Of a DNA stretch of 60,000 nt, positions 13,601 to 24,600 are shown one piece after another. The notes under the pieces were generated by a model that ran no database searches, was not told the origin of the DNA, and saw only the letters and a list, made by a program, of their open reading frames with translations. A program made the translations under genes and the position numbers. The DNA is from Apostichopus japonicus (taxonomy: Eukaryota; Echinodermata; Holothuroidea; Aspidochirotida; Stichopodidae). Positions within the stretch are counted from its first letter, which is position 1, and every line of letters starts with the position of its first letter. The DNA is taken from the NCBI RefSeq assembly GCF_037975245.1, contig NC_092573.1, positions 26,071,265 through 26,131,264 of the forward strand, written 5' to 3'.

Positions 13601-14051
13601 GGATTGTTATCATTTCTTTCTTCAACCTGAAAGTAAAATATTCTACATATTTATATATATTAATCAGTATTTCCATGATATTCGTGATGTCTTCCATTTC
13701 ACAATTTCTTCCCGTAGGAGAGCGTTGTACCACCTCGCTGTTCAGAGTCAGGAGGGTCTCGGTCACCAAACTGAAGAACTGTCGACTGAAAATGCTTCTG
13801 TTAAATCCAGTCTGACAGGATTGGAGGACCCCATTGAACCCCTGGGAGCCGGGTCGCTTGTAGAAGAGAATAAATCGCATACAGGGGAAGGGGAAGGGGT
13901 AAGGTTAACATCAATAAATGAAATGGTTAACCCTCTCTTGGAGAAGAAAAGAGCATTAGCCATCTTAGAGGAAACATCAACTTCAGATTCCAAGATTCAG
14001 GAGAGACACTATAAACTTTATATTCAATGGCTAGACAGATTTAAAACTTGA
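4558..14051 (+). CDS. PTAR1: Protein prenyltransferase alpha-subunit repeat-containing protein 1 (7 coding exons)
   Basis: PTAR1 is the alpha-type subunit that in vertebrates pairs with the Rab geranylgeranyltransferase beta subunit (RABGGTB) to form GGTase-III, which lipidates proteins such as the SNARE Ykt6. Seven exons (4558-4628, 5943-6094, 9293-9368, 10794-10898, 11253-11457, 12876-13075, 13718-14051) join in phase to 380 codons plus stop; the human protein has about 400. Alpha-repeat signatures appear in order: LLNPECSTFWNIR (near residue 90), PKSPETYVHKRW (near 125-137), PSNYNAWSHRIW (181-192), SDHSGLQYRQFLL (221-233) and PGHEALWNHRR (261-270). The N terminus (NPRIDEFGF, then NKLGVETWC) also matches the family. 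The region between the second and third repeats and the C-terminal tail are the least conserved. Identification rests on recalled family sequence and is very secure. Confidence 0.96.
5490..5610 (+). repeat. Dispersed (TAA)n-GCGC element, copy 1
   Basis: An AATAATAATAA tract is followed by a body containing ATGCTCAAATGCGCTTTACA and more TAA-rich DNA. A second copy lies at 29285-29400 (TTTATAAAGCGC ... GATCAGAGGCGCTTTTACA). The shared order suggests a short interspersed or MITE-like family inserted in PTAR1 intron 1 and in an ADAMTSL5 intron. Confidence 0.5.
5943..6094 (+). CDS. PTAR1: PTAR1 coding exon 2
   Basis: The acceptor is TTGTTTTCAG and the donor GTATTC. The exon completes the Ile codon of NPRIDEFGF and carries YCPE...KSPV and NKLGVETWCLK, a conserved N-terminal block of PTAR1. 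It ends one base into a codon. Confidence 0.95.
7626..7990. repeat. Tandem duplication, ~180-bp unit, in PTAR1 intron 2
   Basis: Copy 1 (7626-7812) and copy 2 (7813-7990) share long blocks such as GAATACTACTGTAGCCTGTAAT and AACTTACATTATAT with small indels; identity looks near 85-90% by eye. It is intronic and shows no coding signal. Confidence 0.8.
9293..9368 (+). CDS. PTAR1: PTAR1 coding exon 3
   Basis: The acceptor is TGCATTTCAG and the donor GTAATA. The exon encodes the first alpha repeat, VALLLNPECSTFWNIR, and ends two bases into the Arg codon. Confidence 0.95.
10794..10898 (+). CDS. PTAR1: PTAR1 coding exon 4
   Basis: The acceptor is TTTTATTTAG and the donor GTGAGT. The exon encodes RKELFQRKY and the start of the second alpha repeat, PKSPETYVH, matching human PKSPETWIH. 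Confidence 0.95.
11253..11457 (+). CDS. PTAR1: PTAR1 coding exon 5
   Basis: The acceptor is CATACTTCCAG and the donor GTAATA. It encodes residues 135-203: KRWIV, a poorly conserved acidic linker of about 40 residues, then the near-invariant PSNYNAWSHRIW repeat. It ends on a codon boundary. Confidence 0.96.
11750..12190. repeat. Tandem repeat, ~80-bp monomer with ~155-bp dimer, in PTAR1 intron 5
   Basis: The phrase CCAATTGTGTTCTCATGTAA recurs at about 11762, 11838, 11921, 11993 and in decayed form at 12070 and 12170. Alternate copies are more alike (GTAAAGAGATGTTACCCATG versus GTGAGTTATTTCAAAG), so it evolved as a dimer. It lies only about 300 bp after exon 5. Confidence 0.75.
12876..13075 (+). 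CDS. PTAR1: PTAR1 coding exon 6
   Basis: The acceptor is ATCCTAAG and the donor GTAAGT. It encodes residues 204-269, with VSDHSGLQYRQFLL and YPGHEALWNH, both diagnostic of PTAR1. The vertebrate insertion between these two repeats is much shorter here. Confidence 0.96.
13718..14051 (+). CDS. PTAR1: PTAR1 coding exon 7 (terminal)
   Basis: The acceptor is TTCTTCCCGTAG. It completes the repeat (NHRRALYHL), continues through a low-conservation acidic tail and ends HYKLYIQWLDRF-K-T with TGA at 14049-14051. The end resembles the human YRKWLVTL terminus. Confidence 0.93.
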
Positions 14052-15113
14052 TTTTGGTAAGGATTTTATCTGACTAAGTGTCTGATATTTAATCAGGATA
14101 TTCAGGCACCAGTATCTCGATATGCAACCCACTGAAAGTACCTTTCTGTTGACTTGAGAAATTGTCATTTTCTGCTCATTCTTGCCAAAAATGCAGCAAC
14201 ATTGACCGATGATATGCATGCATATACCTCTCTTTTTTGTTACTTTGATTGTAGTGTTGGTGAAGGCTGATAGTTGTTTCACCAGCATGCATGCATGAAC
14301 TCTGTCAAAAGCCTGCAATATTTATTCAAACTCAAGTAAGTTGACACATTTTTTCTCAGGTTTTTTTTGAAAATGATGTGCTTACAAGACCTTGCCATTA
14401 CAGTACTGCTTTTATAGGAGTGTCCACAGCCGATTGTGAAGGGGGAAAACTCAAATTTAAATTAAAACAAAGAATTTATTGACTCAATAATTGAATTTTT
14501 CTGCACAAATAAGAGGAAACTGAAGGTTCTTGTAAGGTTATAATGATGTCATTGCCACAAGCTTCAAGGATTTATTGAAACACAACAAAATGTTTGACTC
14601 TTGGCAAAAGGTACCATTTAAAAAGAAAAACTCCAAAATTGTTTTCACTTTGTTGTAGTTTAATGTAGCAGGGATGTTTGAAAAGTGTATGATCTGTGGA
14701 AAGGCTGTGTCATGCACTTCAGGCAGATACTGTACTAGAGTTAGTTGACAAATATTATTGTACTATTTGAAGAAGATGGAACATGCCTTTACACGCATAG
14801 ACTTATCAAGGTTTACATGATTTATACTGTAAATACTCTATGTGTCACATGTTTGTTGTGGGTTGTTCTTGGCTCATTTATCTTGCTATTTATTAAGTTT
14901 TATATATTAAGAGACAGTTTGTCTCAAGGCTTAGGCCCAAGATACATTAATGACACCATGTTTTCATCCTTTTGCAAGGAATTCCACTTTTCACCTTTAA
15001 TACTTTTTCACCATGCAAATATCTTTGTGTCAGCAAACAAACACATAAGAAAATTTGTCAAAACGGTTGTTTTCTTAATTCATAAATTGATTAATAATTT
15101 TTACCACTCAAGC

Positions 15114-15119
15114 AATAAA
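15114..15119 (+). terminator. Candidate PTAR1 polyadenylation signal
   Basis: This is the first AATAAA that I see downstream of the PTAR1 stop; it would give a 3' UTR of about 1.1 kb. Another AATAAA occurs at 15759-15764. Which is used cannot be told from sequence. Confidence 0.4.
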
Positions 15120-15628
15120 CAGAATTTCATGGGATATTAACGTCTAGAAACATAACGAAAATTTACCAATAACAATCCAAAACGCTGCAGGGCTAAATGA
15201 AAATCTCCTGATACCTGCCATTCCATGAGGTACCTAACATTTATACTAACACATGATGTAGCGTAGGTTATAAGTAAACAGGGGTTTTCTTACCTTACTA
15301 TCACAGCTAGGCTTACGTAGGGATATATCCTGTAGAAACTTTAGAAAGAGCATCTCCATGAATAGGGAACACACTCTTTACACATATATCCTTCACAGAG
15401 AAGCAGGCATATGGATAATTGGGTGGCATTCTTCACCATTTTGATGAAAATGCGAATTTCCTCTCTTTCGGAAGTCAGTGATATGTCTATGTCATTATTA
15501 ATGCAGATGGTTGCAATTATTTATTTATATTATACCATTTATTTTCAATTTCCCACCTGAATCTATCAAGTACTCATTGTGCAAGTCTTTAGTTACCAAT
15601 GCCATTTAAGTATATTCTGTTGTTCCAG

Positions 15629-16671
15629 ATTGGTGCAGTGTTTCACGACAACGACAAAAAAATTCCGCCCTGGTTGTATATGCATGTAGTAGGTATAGTG
15701 TAGGAACATACAAAAGATTTAATTTCAGCTGAACCATGGCTTTTATTATTTGTACTGTAATAAAGGGAATAAGTTATTGTTCAAAGTTTTGTGTATCAGG
15801 CTTAAAGGCTCTGAAGTTTACATATTAAACAAATGATATAGTTCCTGTGTAAATAAAAAACAAACTATTATACATCTTTGGACTGTATGACAATATTGCC
15901 GAATAAATGAAATTATTCCTGTGATAAATTTCTTTCACACTTATGAACAAGATAGAATTTATTGATGTGTTCATGTGTTGATTGCTTTGAGAGAAATAGG
16001 ATGATGCCATTACCATACAGTTTGTTATTTACACGTACAAAGTTACAAACTGTTTTAAGTTTAGCAGTATTTAGAGCAAGGACCGTGGACCTTCCAAAAG
16101 ATCAGCTCTCTGTCAACAAAGTGTGTGCATGGATGTGATAGGAACAGCTGTGTCATGTGACCTATAGGAGATAGGACCTGCTTTCATACAGTTGGTGAAT
16201 TCACAAAACATACGTTTAGTTAGTACTGACCGTATAGAATCATGCAATACTTTGAAAGATTACTTTACGGTGGTTTTTTTTTCCTTCTTCGGAGAGATTC
16301 ATTGAACCTTGCCTTTATGAGTACTTCTTTAATGATAAAATCCTTTGTGTAGGAACAATGTAACTTTCCTTTCTACAGACAACACTATACAAATTTGTCT
16401 AGATGTTATGTTATACTAACACGCTACAACTGACCGGACACCACAGTACCTTAGGCCCAGTAGTAATGTTAGCATTCTGGATAAATGTGATTCTGAAATT
16501 CCATCCCTTATTCTGAAAAGTAGACTTGAATTGGCTATTGTCTTGGTTGTGCAACCTGAAAACAGGGTATCAAAAGTGTGCGAGGTACTTTCTGGATTAG
16601 CCCAGGGAACTGCTGCGTTTCTTGATGTGCTCAAATTTGTAATGCCGTCCAAATGGAGAGAAGGGTTCTAA
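15629..16671 (+). CDS. Weak three-exon gene candidate, unidentified
   Basis: Three plus-strand segments chain in phase: 15629-15692 (after TTGTTCCAG, donor GTATAG), 16068-16120 (after GTTTAGCAG, donor GTGTGT) and 16447-16671 (after CACCACAG). The last encodes 74 residues including LILKSRLELAIVLVVQPENR and FVMPSKWREGF, then TAA; AATAAA follows only 25 bp later. The last segment is the most protein-like. Against it: the first two segments are short and open in more than one frame, the last acceptor has a weak pyrimidine tract, and no start codon exon was found. I do not recognise the protein. Confidence 0.25.
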
Positions 16672-16695
16672 TTTTGTATACAGCAGATCAAATTA

Positions 16696-16701
16696 AATAA
16701 A
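16696..16701 (+). terminator. AATAAA following the open frame that stops at 16671
   Basis: AATAAA lies 25 bp after the TAA that ends the 16447-16671 frame. This close spacing is what makes that frame worth noting as a possible 3'-terminal exon. Confidence 0.3.
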
Positions 16702-17100
16702 TCAATGACCGAATCAGGCAAAACCTCTTTTATTTCATTCTTCTTATAACTGGCATATTATATGTTGATTCAGTCAAACTTAAATAGGTCATTTCAGGGT
16801 TTCAAAGGCCTCAAGATTACACCTGCTCAATCCTATGGAAGATAAATCTCTCAGATATCTGTAACCAACATAAACTTCCTTAAAACGGGTTTGACTTTTC
16901 TAACAGCCAAACTGCAGATACACATGCAAGTGATGTAGTGCTGCTGGCATATGTTAGGCTTTGTATGATACAGCTGCTGATGTAGTAGTCCACAGTAATT
17001 ATATAACATACTTTCAATGGATATCTTAATATTCTTCAACACACCAAGGTTGTAGTCTAGGATTGGTTGCTAGGGATTCAGAATTGTTCTTTGAAGTCAT

Positions 17101-17894
17101 TTAGTGGTGTCGTGTGTCCTTTTGGTGATGTCGTGTGTCCTTTGGTGATGTCGTGTGTCCTTTGGTGATGTCGTGTGTCCTAAGGTGATGTCGTGTGTCC
17201 TTTGGTGATGTCGTGTGTCCTATGCTGATGTCGTGTGTCCTTAGGTGATGTTGTGTGTCCTTAGGTGATGTCGTGTTTCCTTTGGTGATGTCGTGTGTCC
17301 TTAGGTGATGTAGTGTTTCCTTTGGTGATGTCGTGTGTCCTTTGCTGATGTCGTGTGTCCTTTGGTGATGTCGTGTGTCCTTTGGTGATGTCGTGTGTCC
17401 TTTGGTGATGTCGTGTGTCCTATGCTGATGTCGTGTGTCCTTAGGTGATGTCGTGTGTCCTTAGGTGATGTTGTGTTTCCTTTGGTAATGTTGTGTGTCC
17501 TTTGGTGATGTCGTGTGTCCTTTGGTGATTTGTGTCCTTTGGTGATGTTGTGTGTCCTTAGGTGATGTGATGTCATGTGTCCTTAGGTGATGTCGTGCGT
17601 CCTTAGGTAATGTCGTGTGTCCTTTGGTGATGTTGTGTGTCCTTTGGTGATGTCGTGTGTCCTTTGCTGATGTCGTGTGTCCTTTGCTGATGTCATGTGT
17701 CCTTTGCTGATGTCGTTTGGCTTTGGTGATGTTGTGTGTCCTTTGGTGATGTCGTGTTTCCTTTGGTGATGTTGTGTGTCCTTTGGTGATGTCGTGTTTC
17801 CTTTGGTGATGTTGTGTGTCCTTTGGTGATGTCGTGTGCCTATGGTGATGTTCTGTGTCCTTTGGTGATGTCGTGTGTCCTTTGGTGATGTCAT
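17101..17894. repeat. 20-bp minisatellite, about 40 units
   Basis: The unit TTTGGTGATGTCGTGTGTCC repeats for about 790 bp with point variants (ATG/TTG, TTTG/TTAG/TATG) and a few length changes near 17528-17575. Since 60 is divisible by 3, stop-free frames arise on the minus strand and give an HHQRTHDITKGH-like peptide that mimics zinc-finger linkers but has no cysteines. Confidence 0.95.
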
Positions 17895-19506
17895 ATCTGT
17901 TTTATTAACTCTTGATCATTGTAGTTAAACACCTCATCCCAATATTTGTTTCTAATTGTGGTGGATTAGGTTGTTTGAAGGAAATTTGTTTTTTGACTGC
18001 GGAATTGTTCGTTAATTGCGTTCCAATTAAATGCAACTCAAAAGTGTGATATGTTATGTTGTAGCAAAATGTTTATTGAGAAGATTTTATGATTCCTTTC
18101 ATTATGGTGTCTCTCCTTCCTACTCTATATATTGCAGTATTTGTTTGATTACGATTGTACTCTGAATTCAAGATTGAAAATACTTTGTACGAATTTATCT
18201 CTCTCCATGTGTGCATGATTCATACACTTATAATGAAAGACAGACAATTCCAATTGATTTTGCTAAAATGATTCACAATATCTTGAGGTAGAGGTATAGT
18301 CTATATGAATAAGCCTATGTAAGTGTGATTTTACTGATACTGTGTAGTGATATCAAATTAATACAATAAAAAGTATGCCTAATTGCATGGGAGATACAAT
18401 ATTTATGAAATCATTTAAAAAATATATTAAAAAGTTATCAATAAAAACAACTGCAATAACACAATTTTTTTCTTGTCACTTTATTTCATGTTCTTGTTAT
18501 TTCCTTGAACAAAATAAGAGTTTCTTACAATTATCTGTTGTTTATTCAGGTGAATGTTCATCACATATAATCATTTCCATGAATTCTGGTACCAATAATG
18601 TATAGTGATTTCTTTGGTGGGTTATAGCAGATGCTCTTGTCATGGGAGGGGAAAGTGGGCAAGTTTCCCCTTGCCTCCCCTAGCCCATTTTGTAGGCTTA
18701 CATTTAATAGCAAGCTAAAGTGTAACGGCTTGTACTACACAAATGTAGTTAAATATCTTGGAAATAACGGCACCATATTCCCCCTTACTAAAACAAAAAA
18801 ATCAGATAGCGAAGGGATAACCCTACCCCTTAGACACCCCTTAGACCCCTCCTCCATCCCACATCTTCCTGAAATAATTAAGAAGCGGTAAATCTCCAGA
18901 GACTACATTCAGAAGATATTAGTCATTTTAGCATATTTAACATTTCAGAGCAATGCATAAGAACATCGAAACGGTGCTACTTCAATCACACATACATAAA
19001 CGTAATGAGCACTTTGTTTAAGTATGTAGTTTTGTAGAATTATTAGAATATGTCACCCAGAACCAAATACTGGGTTTTTCATCTTGGAGAAAATATTCGA
19101 AATGCTATGTGAATTGACATCTAATGACAATGTTCACATGACTCATAGCGTGTGTGGGAGGGGGTTGAGCATATAGTCTTGTGACCTGGTCGTTCTTGGA
19201 CTCGTATGATGAAACCCAGAAAATAAAAACAATTCCGCGATATTTCCGAAATTTTTAGTTTACAATAATTTCATGCAACAAACGATATAGAAAAAGATTA
19301 CATTGTAACGTACTACAATCTTAAATTAAAATAATATTTCAAAGATTAGCTACTATGTACACTATTAATCTTTACATATCACTGACTATGATAGACTTCA
19401 AGTTCACACAAGATCTTTACATATAAAGTAATATTAATTCTTATACAAACTTTAAACAAAGGCAAGTTAACACCGCGATGGAAGACTTATAAACGTTGCT
19501 AGTCTT

Positions 19507-19962
19507 ACTTCTGTGATATACATTAAAACTGCTATGGTGCATTTCCATTCATAGGCCACAAACACCAAATGATGATGCATGTGTGCATGAAATCTTGGTA
19601 AAATGATCTCCCCTCCCCTCACTTCTGTGATATACTTTATAACTATTATGGTGCATTTCCATTCATAGGCCACAAACACCAAATAATGATGCATGTGTGC
19701 ATGAAATCTTGGTAAAATGATCTCCCCTCCCCTCACTTCTGTGATATACTTTATAACTGTTATGGTGCATTTCCATTCATAGGCCACAAACACCAAATAA
19801 TGATGCATGTGTGCATGAAATCTTGGTAAAATGATCTCACCTCCCCTCACTTCTGTGATATACATTAAAACTGTTATGGTGCATTTCCATTCATAGACCA
19901 CAAACACCAAATAATGATGCATGTGAGACTTCTTGGTAAAATGATTTCCCCTCACCCCACCC
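19507..19962. repeat. 114-bp tandem repeat, four copies
   Basis: Copies start at 19507, 19621, 19735 and 19849, each beginning ACTTCTGTGATATAC. Spacing is exactly 114 bp and identity is very high, the last copy diverging at its end. As 114 is 38 codons, one minus-strand frame stays open across all copies. No start context, splice signals or known motif support coding. Confidence 0.9.
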
Positions 19963-21261
19963 CAGCTCTGTGAAAAAACCCCCAATAAAATGTGCCCCTT
20001 TTCATATATTATAAATGCCCCCTTTTTTTACGAAAAATACCCTTTTCCATTTTTGTAATCCAAAGTGCCCTTTGGTGGAAAAGTTAAGACAAAATGTTAC
20101 TAAAAAGTGCCCCTTTTAACATTTATTTTTCTTAAATTGTAATTTTAAAGTACAGTTGTGTTGTCAAATATTCAAATTCGTGCTACAGAATGCAGAGAGT
20201 GGATCCTTTTTGTCGTGATGTTTTGAGGTGATTTAGTGGTTGGACCTTCGAATCAAAGTCACGTGTCCCCCTGCTTCTCGAAGTTTCTGCCCCGTTCCAA
20301 CTTGAAACCACTTCCGTTTACCTCTGTATCACGTGGTGGCATTGGCTTTAATGGGGTATTCAAGAGGTAGACGATGTAACACTTTTCTTAATTAAAAAAT
20401 ATCCCACTGTTATAGTTGCCCCTCCCCCCCCCCTCAATATCCTGTCCCTAACTCGAGGTATGGTTGAATGAATGTAACTATAGTTTGGCTGGTTAAACCT
20501 TCCAGTCTTCCAGGTAATGTATCAATTGGTCTGTGATGTATCAAGGTAAAATGTTCTTCAAGAGTTTTCCTTTCCTAGTATAATCTTTTTGCTGTCAATG
20601 TTCTTTTCATTTAGAATTTCATCAAAACGCATTTTTTTTACAAATAATAATTTCCTATCTGAATAAGTGATTTAAATATTATGAAGAAAAAGTATTTTCA
20701 GTTGAATTGCTGTGATGACATCACTCACTTTGCTGTTGCCAGGTAGATTCACAAAATATCACAGATATAAAATATATATATATATATCTTTGCCATCTAA
20801 ATGCTATGAAGAAGTGGTTTTGACTTAAAGATGCAGAAAATTTCCAACATTTTGCTAGCAACCAACTTCAGCTACCAGAATATCCCTCTAAATAGTGTTA
20901 AGATTCCTCCAGCTCATCTATTAATCAAAATAGTCTACAATATGATTTTGGCTGTAACGATGACTCTAGACTCATCATCATTGAGACTTGATAGTTACAC
21001 TTCATGCAATGTATTTAAACTCTACTTGGACCAAGGTATTGTAATACTGTGGATTGTTCGGGTGGATTGGCCTACCGGTTCATCGGTTCAGAATCGGTGC
21101 GTAACTGGGTCCGAGGCGCCGAAGGCGCTGCAGATTTAGGAGCCCAATGTGGGCGATTATCTCTCAAATGCGGTACTTGTTGCAAGGTCCCAGCGCCGCA
21201 GTAGCAATTTATGCCATCCTGGGCTTGCTTGGTGATACGAAACACCTATGATAATTTCAAA

Positions 21262-21611
21262 CTAATCACGTCGTGATTTTTTGCTCTCCTTTTTTAATAA
21301 TTTATAACATTTTGCGTTGGAAGTAGATTGGATAGAATCCCAGAGATCAAATTTCGTGGGGTTCCATCTGACGACCATCTTATCCCGGTCCACCATAAGA
21401 AGATTTTCCCTCGTGTTAGCGCTCTGTACACGATCACCCATTATCAAATAGTCTCGTCCAATTTTCAACCTGGGACATTGACACACATTTGGTACCCAGA
21501 TATACTCTCTTGAGAATAACATGACTTTATTGGTGAAGGTCTGAAGTATCTGAACATCGTACCGTGTCATGTTAGTTCCTACCATTCGATCCAGGATCAT
21601 AGCGTGCACCA
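21262..21611 (-). CDS. ADAMTSL5: ADAMTSL5 coding exon 11 (NTR module, terminal)
   Basis: The acceptor is CCCAACTACAG. It encodes most of the NTR fold, with TRYDVQI, REYIWVP, CQCPRL and RDYLIMGDRV, then a final Cys (AKC) and a basic tail (KKESKKSRRD) before TAG at 21264-21262. The human orthologue has REYVWAPGHCPCPML and RDYLM at the same places. Confidence 0.96.
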
Positions 21612-24600
21612 CTGTAGTTGGGAAGGAGAAGAGTATCAATGATAAATACTGACGAACAGGTTAAACACGAGGGATTTCAAACATAATATATAGAACAAAC
21701 AAAACAGAGTTGCAGCAAATCAACTCATTGAGTAACTTGGTCTTTCCTAGTCCTACACACAACACCTTTTCCCGCCTATCTGATGTCCAAAATTGTTAGC
21801 AATGTTACCATGTTAATGATCAAAATGAGTGTCGAAACTCATGAGACCCACTTTAGGCTACAGCCTAGAGAGAGAGAGATAGAAGTTATTTTTGCAGCCA
21901 TATGGTAGATTTTACACTTGAAATATCAAGATTTTACTGTATGGTGTAGATGAGTTGAGTTACGTACCAAAATCGCTATGGCAGAAGTTTCTAACTTTTC
22001 CTTTAACCCTGGCACACGGGCCGCATAATTCTGTGAAAATGAAAAGTAAATGAAATAGTGAAATGTACCACGATGTCGCGTGCAACGTGGTAACTCAATA
22101 GATAGGTGGGGGAATGGGAGCACATCTATTAAAGCAATCGAAACGGTCTCTTCAATTTTAGCAGTGCACTGAGGTTACCGGATTTGCCCTCAAATATGCT
22201 AGAAGTCGAATAATGGTCACTCATGCTCCAAGTTTAGCAAGCCTTTTAGTGCCACTCTAAATATACTTTATCGATATTGAGACAGTTAATTGACTATATC
22301 ATCACACTTCAACGAGACAGTTTATTGAGACAGTTGGTGTATTTAAGACGGTTTATTGACACGTATTGTGAAAAGGATGAAAAACCTCTTAGTGCTTGTC
22401 ATATCGTTGTGTGTTACTAGGAAGATTTGGCAACACTATGACACACGGAGTGATGTGATAAGTTTGACACCCTACCCCCCCTCCTCCCTGCTCACCCCGA
22501 CAACTCTCATCATGACATTCTGGCCCACGTAGTCGCGGTTGCTTTGCCAGAAACCCTTACAGGCAGGCTACCGATCAGCTTTTATCTCTGCGCGACGTCA
22601 CTGATACGCCACTAAATTAAGAGGTCCATCAAAGCAGACCATAGCTGGCCTTCATAATTAAATCAGAGTATGACGTTGAAGTTCAAATAGAAAGTCTAGC
22701 CAGCGCAGGCCTCCCTTATCTCAAAATCACCGACACTTCATGTTTGGAATATGCATTGGACGATGGAAGGTTTGGATTTAGGGTGTTTCACAATACTGTT
22801 TTTTGCTGTAGAAAATTTTGTAATTCATATTTTCAGATGTGTAATTTACCTTCTCTTCATTACATACAATGATTGAATGTTAATGTGTAACCATGGTTCC
22901 CATGTATGCAAATGAAACTAACATAAAGTGAACATGATATGGTAAACCGGTATAGGAACCTGCTTTCTGATCAAAAGTCCTGTTACGATGTAAACGTTAC
23001 GTCACTTTAGAGAAATCACGCATTTTATATATACCAGTTAAATGTGTTTACATTAAGAAGTAATACTTTTAAGAAAAGTCACCAAAGAAAGAGTCCCCAG
23101 TCCCCTTGTATGAAGGCTGTATAACTATGTGTCGCAATGATGTTACGCCCATGGCCAGCCAAATGCCCAAATGTAGGATTTTCCGGGTCGATATAGCTGG
23201 ATTAAAGGTCTTAAATCCAGGTTTCGCTCATCTTTCAAGATTATAGCCGATATGCCAAGGTTTCAAGAGAAAATCCGGGTTTGTTGGGGATACGACCCAG
23301 GTTTTGAACCGATAATCCATTGGATTTCTACTGATAATCTAAGTTTATCAGCGTTATGTCGGATTTTCGAACGTTTATCGGGCGTAATCCTGGTTTATCG
23401 GTCGATAATCCAAGTGTTTCGACCGAAAAACCGGGAATATCTAGTTATTGAATATTTGGAACGCCATATTCCACCATGTGATGTATTAGGAGATCAACTG
23501 AAACTACGGAGTAATCTATCAATCTTAGAACGCAGAAGAAATGGAAACTGACAATCCTACATAGGGCCTTTGCATTATATACACGGCATTGCAACCCAGT
23601 GCTTTGTGCACACTGTTGAAACGATGTTCATCAGCTAAGTAAAGAAATCCCCCCCCCCCCCCACTGGTTGTCATTCTCACGAATACTACATAAATTATAC
23701 ATCAATGTTTCGCTACAAGCTTCCATACATTCCATCTTGTACACATATTCCTTGACTTCTGAAAACAGTTAGCTCGCACTTCACAGACGACCCATCAATA
23801 CTATAATTAGAATTTGATTACTCAAAACAAATTTACCAAACCTATATATCTATGGTTATTGGTCTGTACCAATCTATACCAACCAAAGGTGGTTTTGTCA
23901 TGCCAACCGTATTTAGTATTAATGTCTGAAGTGCTTTGTCACGTAACATGCCACAAAGAAGAAACAAAAAGATATTAGAAATACTTGTAATGAATTCATT
24001 AGAGTTTTTATCACTTGTATGACGTTATAGCATTGTACCACGTAACCGAGTTGAGCTTGGTTAGTCTACAGTGTATATTCCCTCATGCGGTGTTTATAAT
24101 ATGTTAATATTAGCAGTCGTTGGATTGATGGTAGCACCTTCATGATCATCCATGTGGCTATTAATCTGATTTCCTGACGGTCTAAGTTGTTGAGATATTT
24201 GGACATTCCCCTGTGTATGTGCGTGTCAGCAGAAACAACGTAAATATATCCTATAGTTCAACAAGCAGGTGCGAGTCGTAAACATCAATGAGTTCCTAAA
24301 TGTCATTACCAACATTCCGTAGAGAGAGATACCCCGTGAATTCAGTGGTGGATTTTAAAATCATATTTTGCACGGAACTCGTTCATGTTATACAGGGGGA
24401 ACAAACTGGTTAAATGTCTATTCCACTTAAGAACTGTCTCGTTACGTTCAATATTGTATGTAAAGTTAACGGAATTCGATGGTTAATGTGCATTCTGTGG
24501 GTTCTTATTGCATGTTACTACATAACGCTGGAATCTAGGTCACTCCCATATATCTAATGTAACATTTCATCGAGGATAAGCAGATTGTACTTCGAGGACC

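Larger units (their letters stand above)
14052..21261. other. Convergent intergenic region between PTAR1 and the ADAMTSL5 orthologue
   Basis: Both genes end here. It holds the PTAR1 3' UTR (first AATAAA at 15114), a weak multi-exon candidate at 15629-16671, a 20-bp minisatellite (17101-17894), a 114-bp repeat (19507-19962) and simple T/C-rich stretches around 19980-20120. A GC-rich stretch at 21050-21230, just beyond the ADAMTSL5 stop, stands out from the AT-rich surroundings but shows no identifiable gene. Confidence 0.6.

Noticed and set aside
17301-17894. Two minus-strand frames of 91 and 103 codons reading like zinc-finger linkers (HHQRTHDITKGH)
   Set aside because: They are by-products of the 20-bp minisatellite; no cysteines, so no zinc finger, and no splice or start support.
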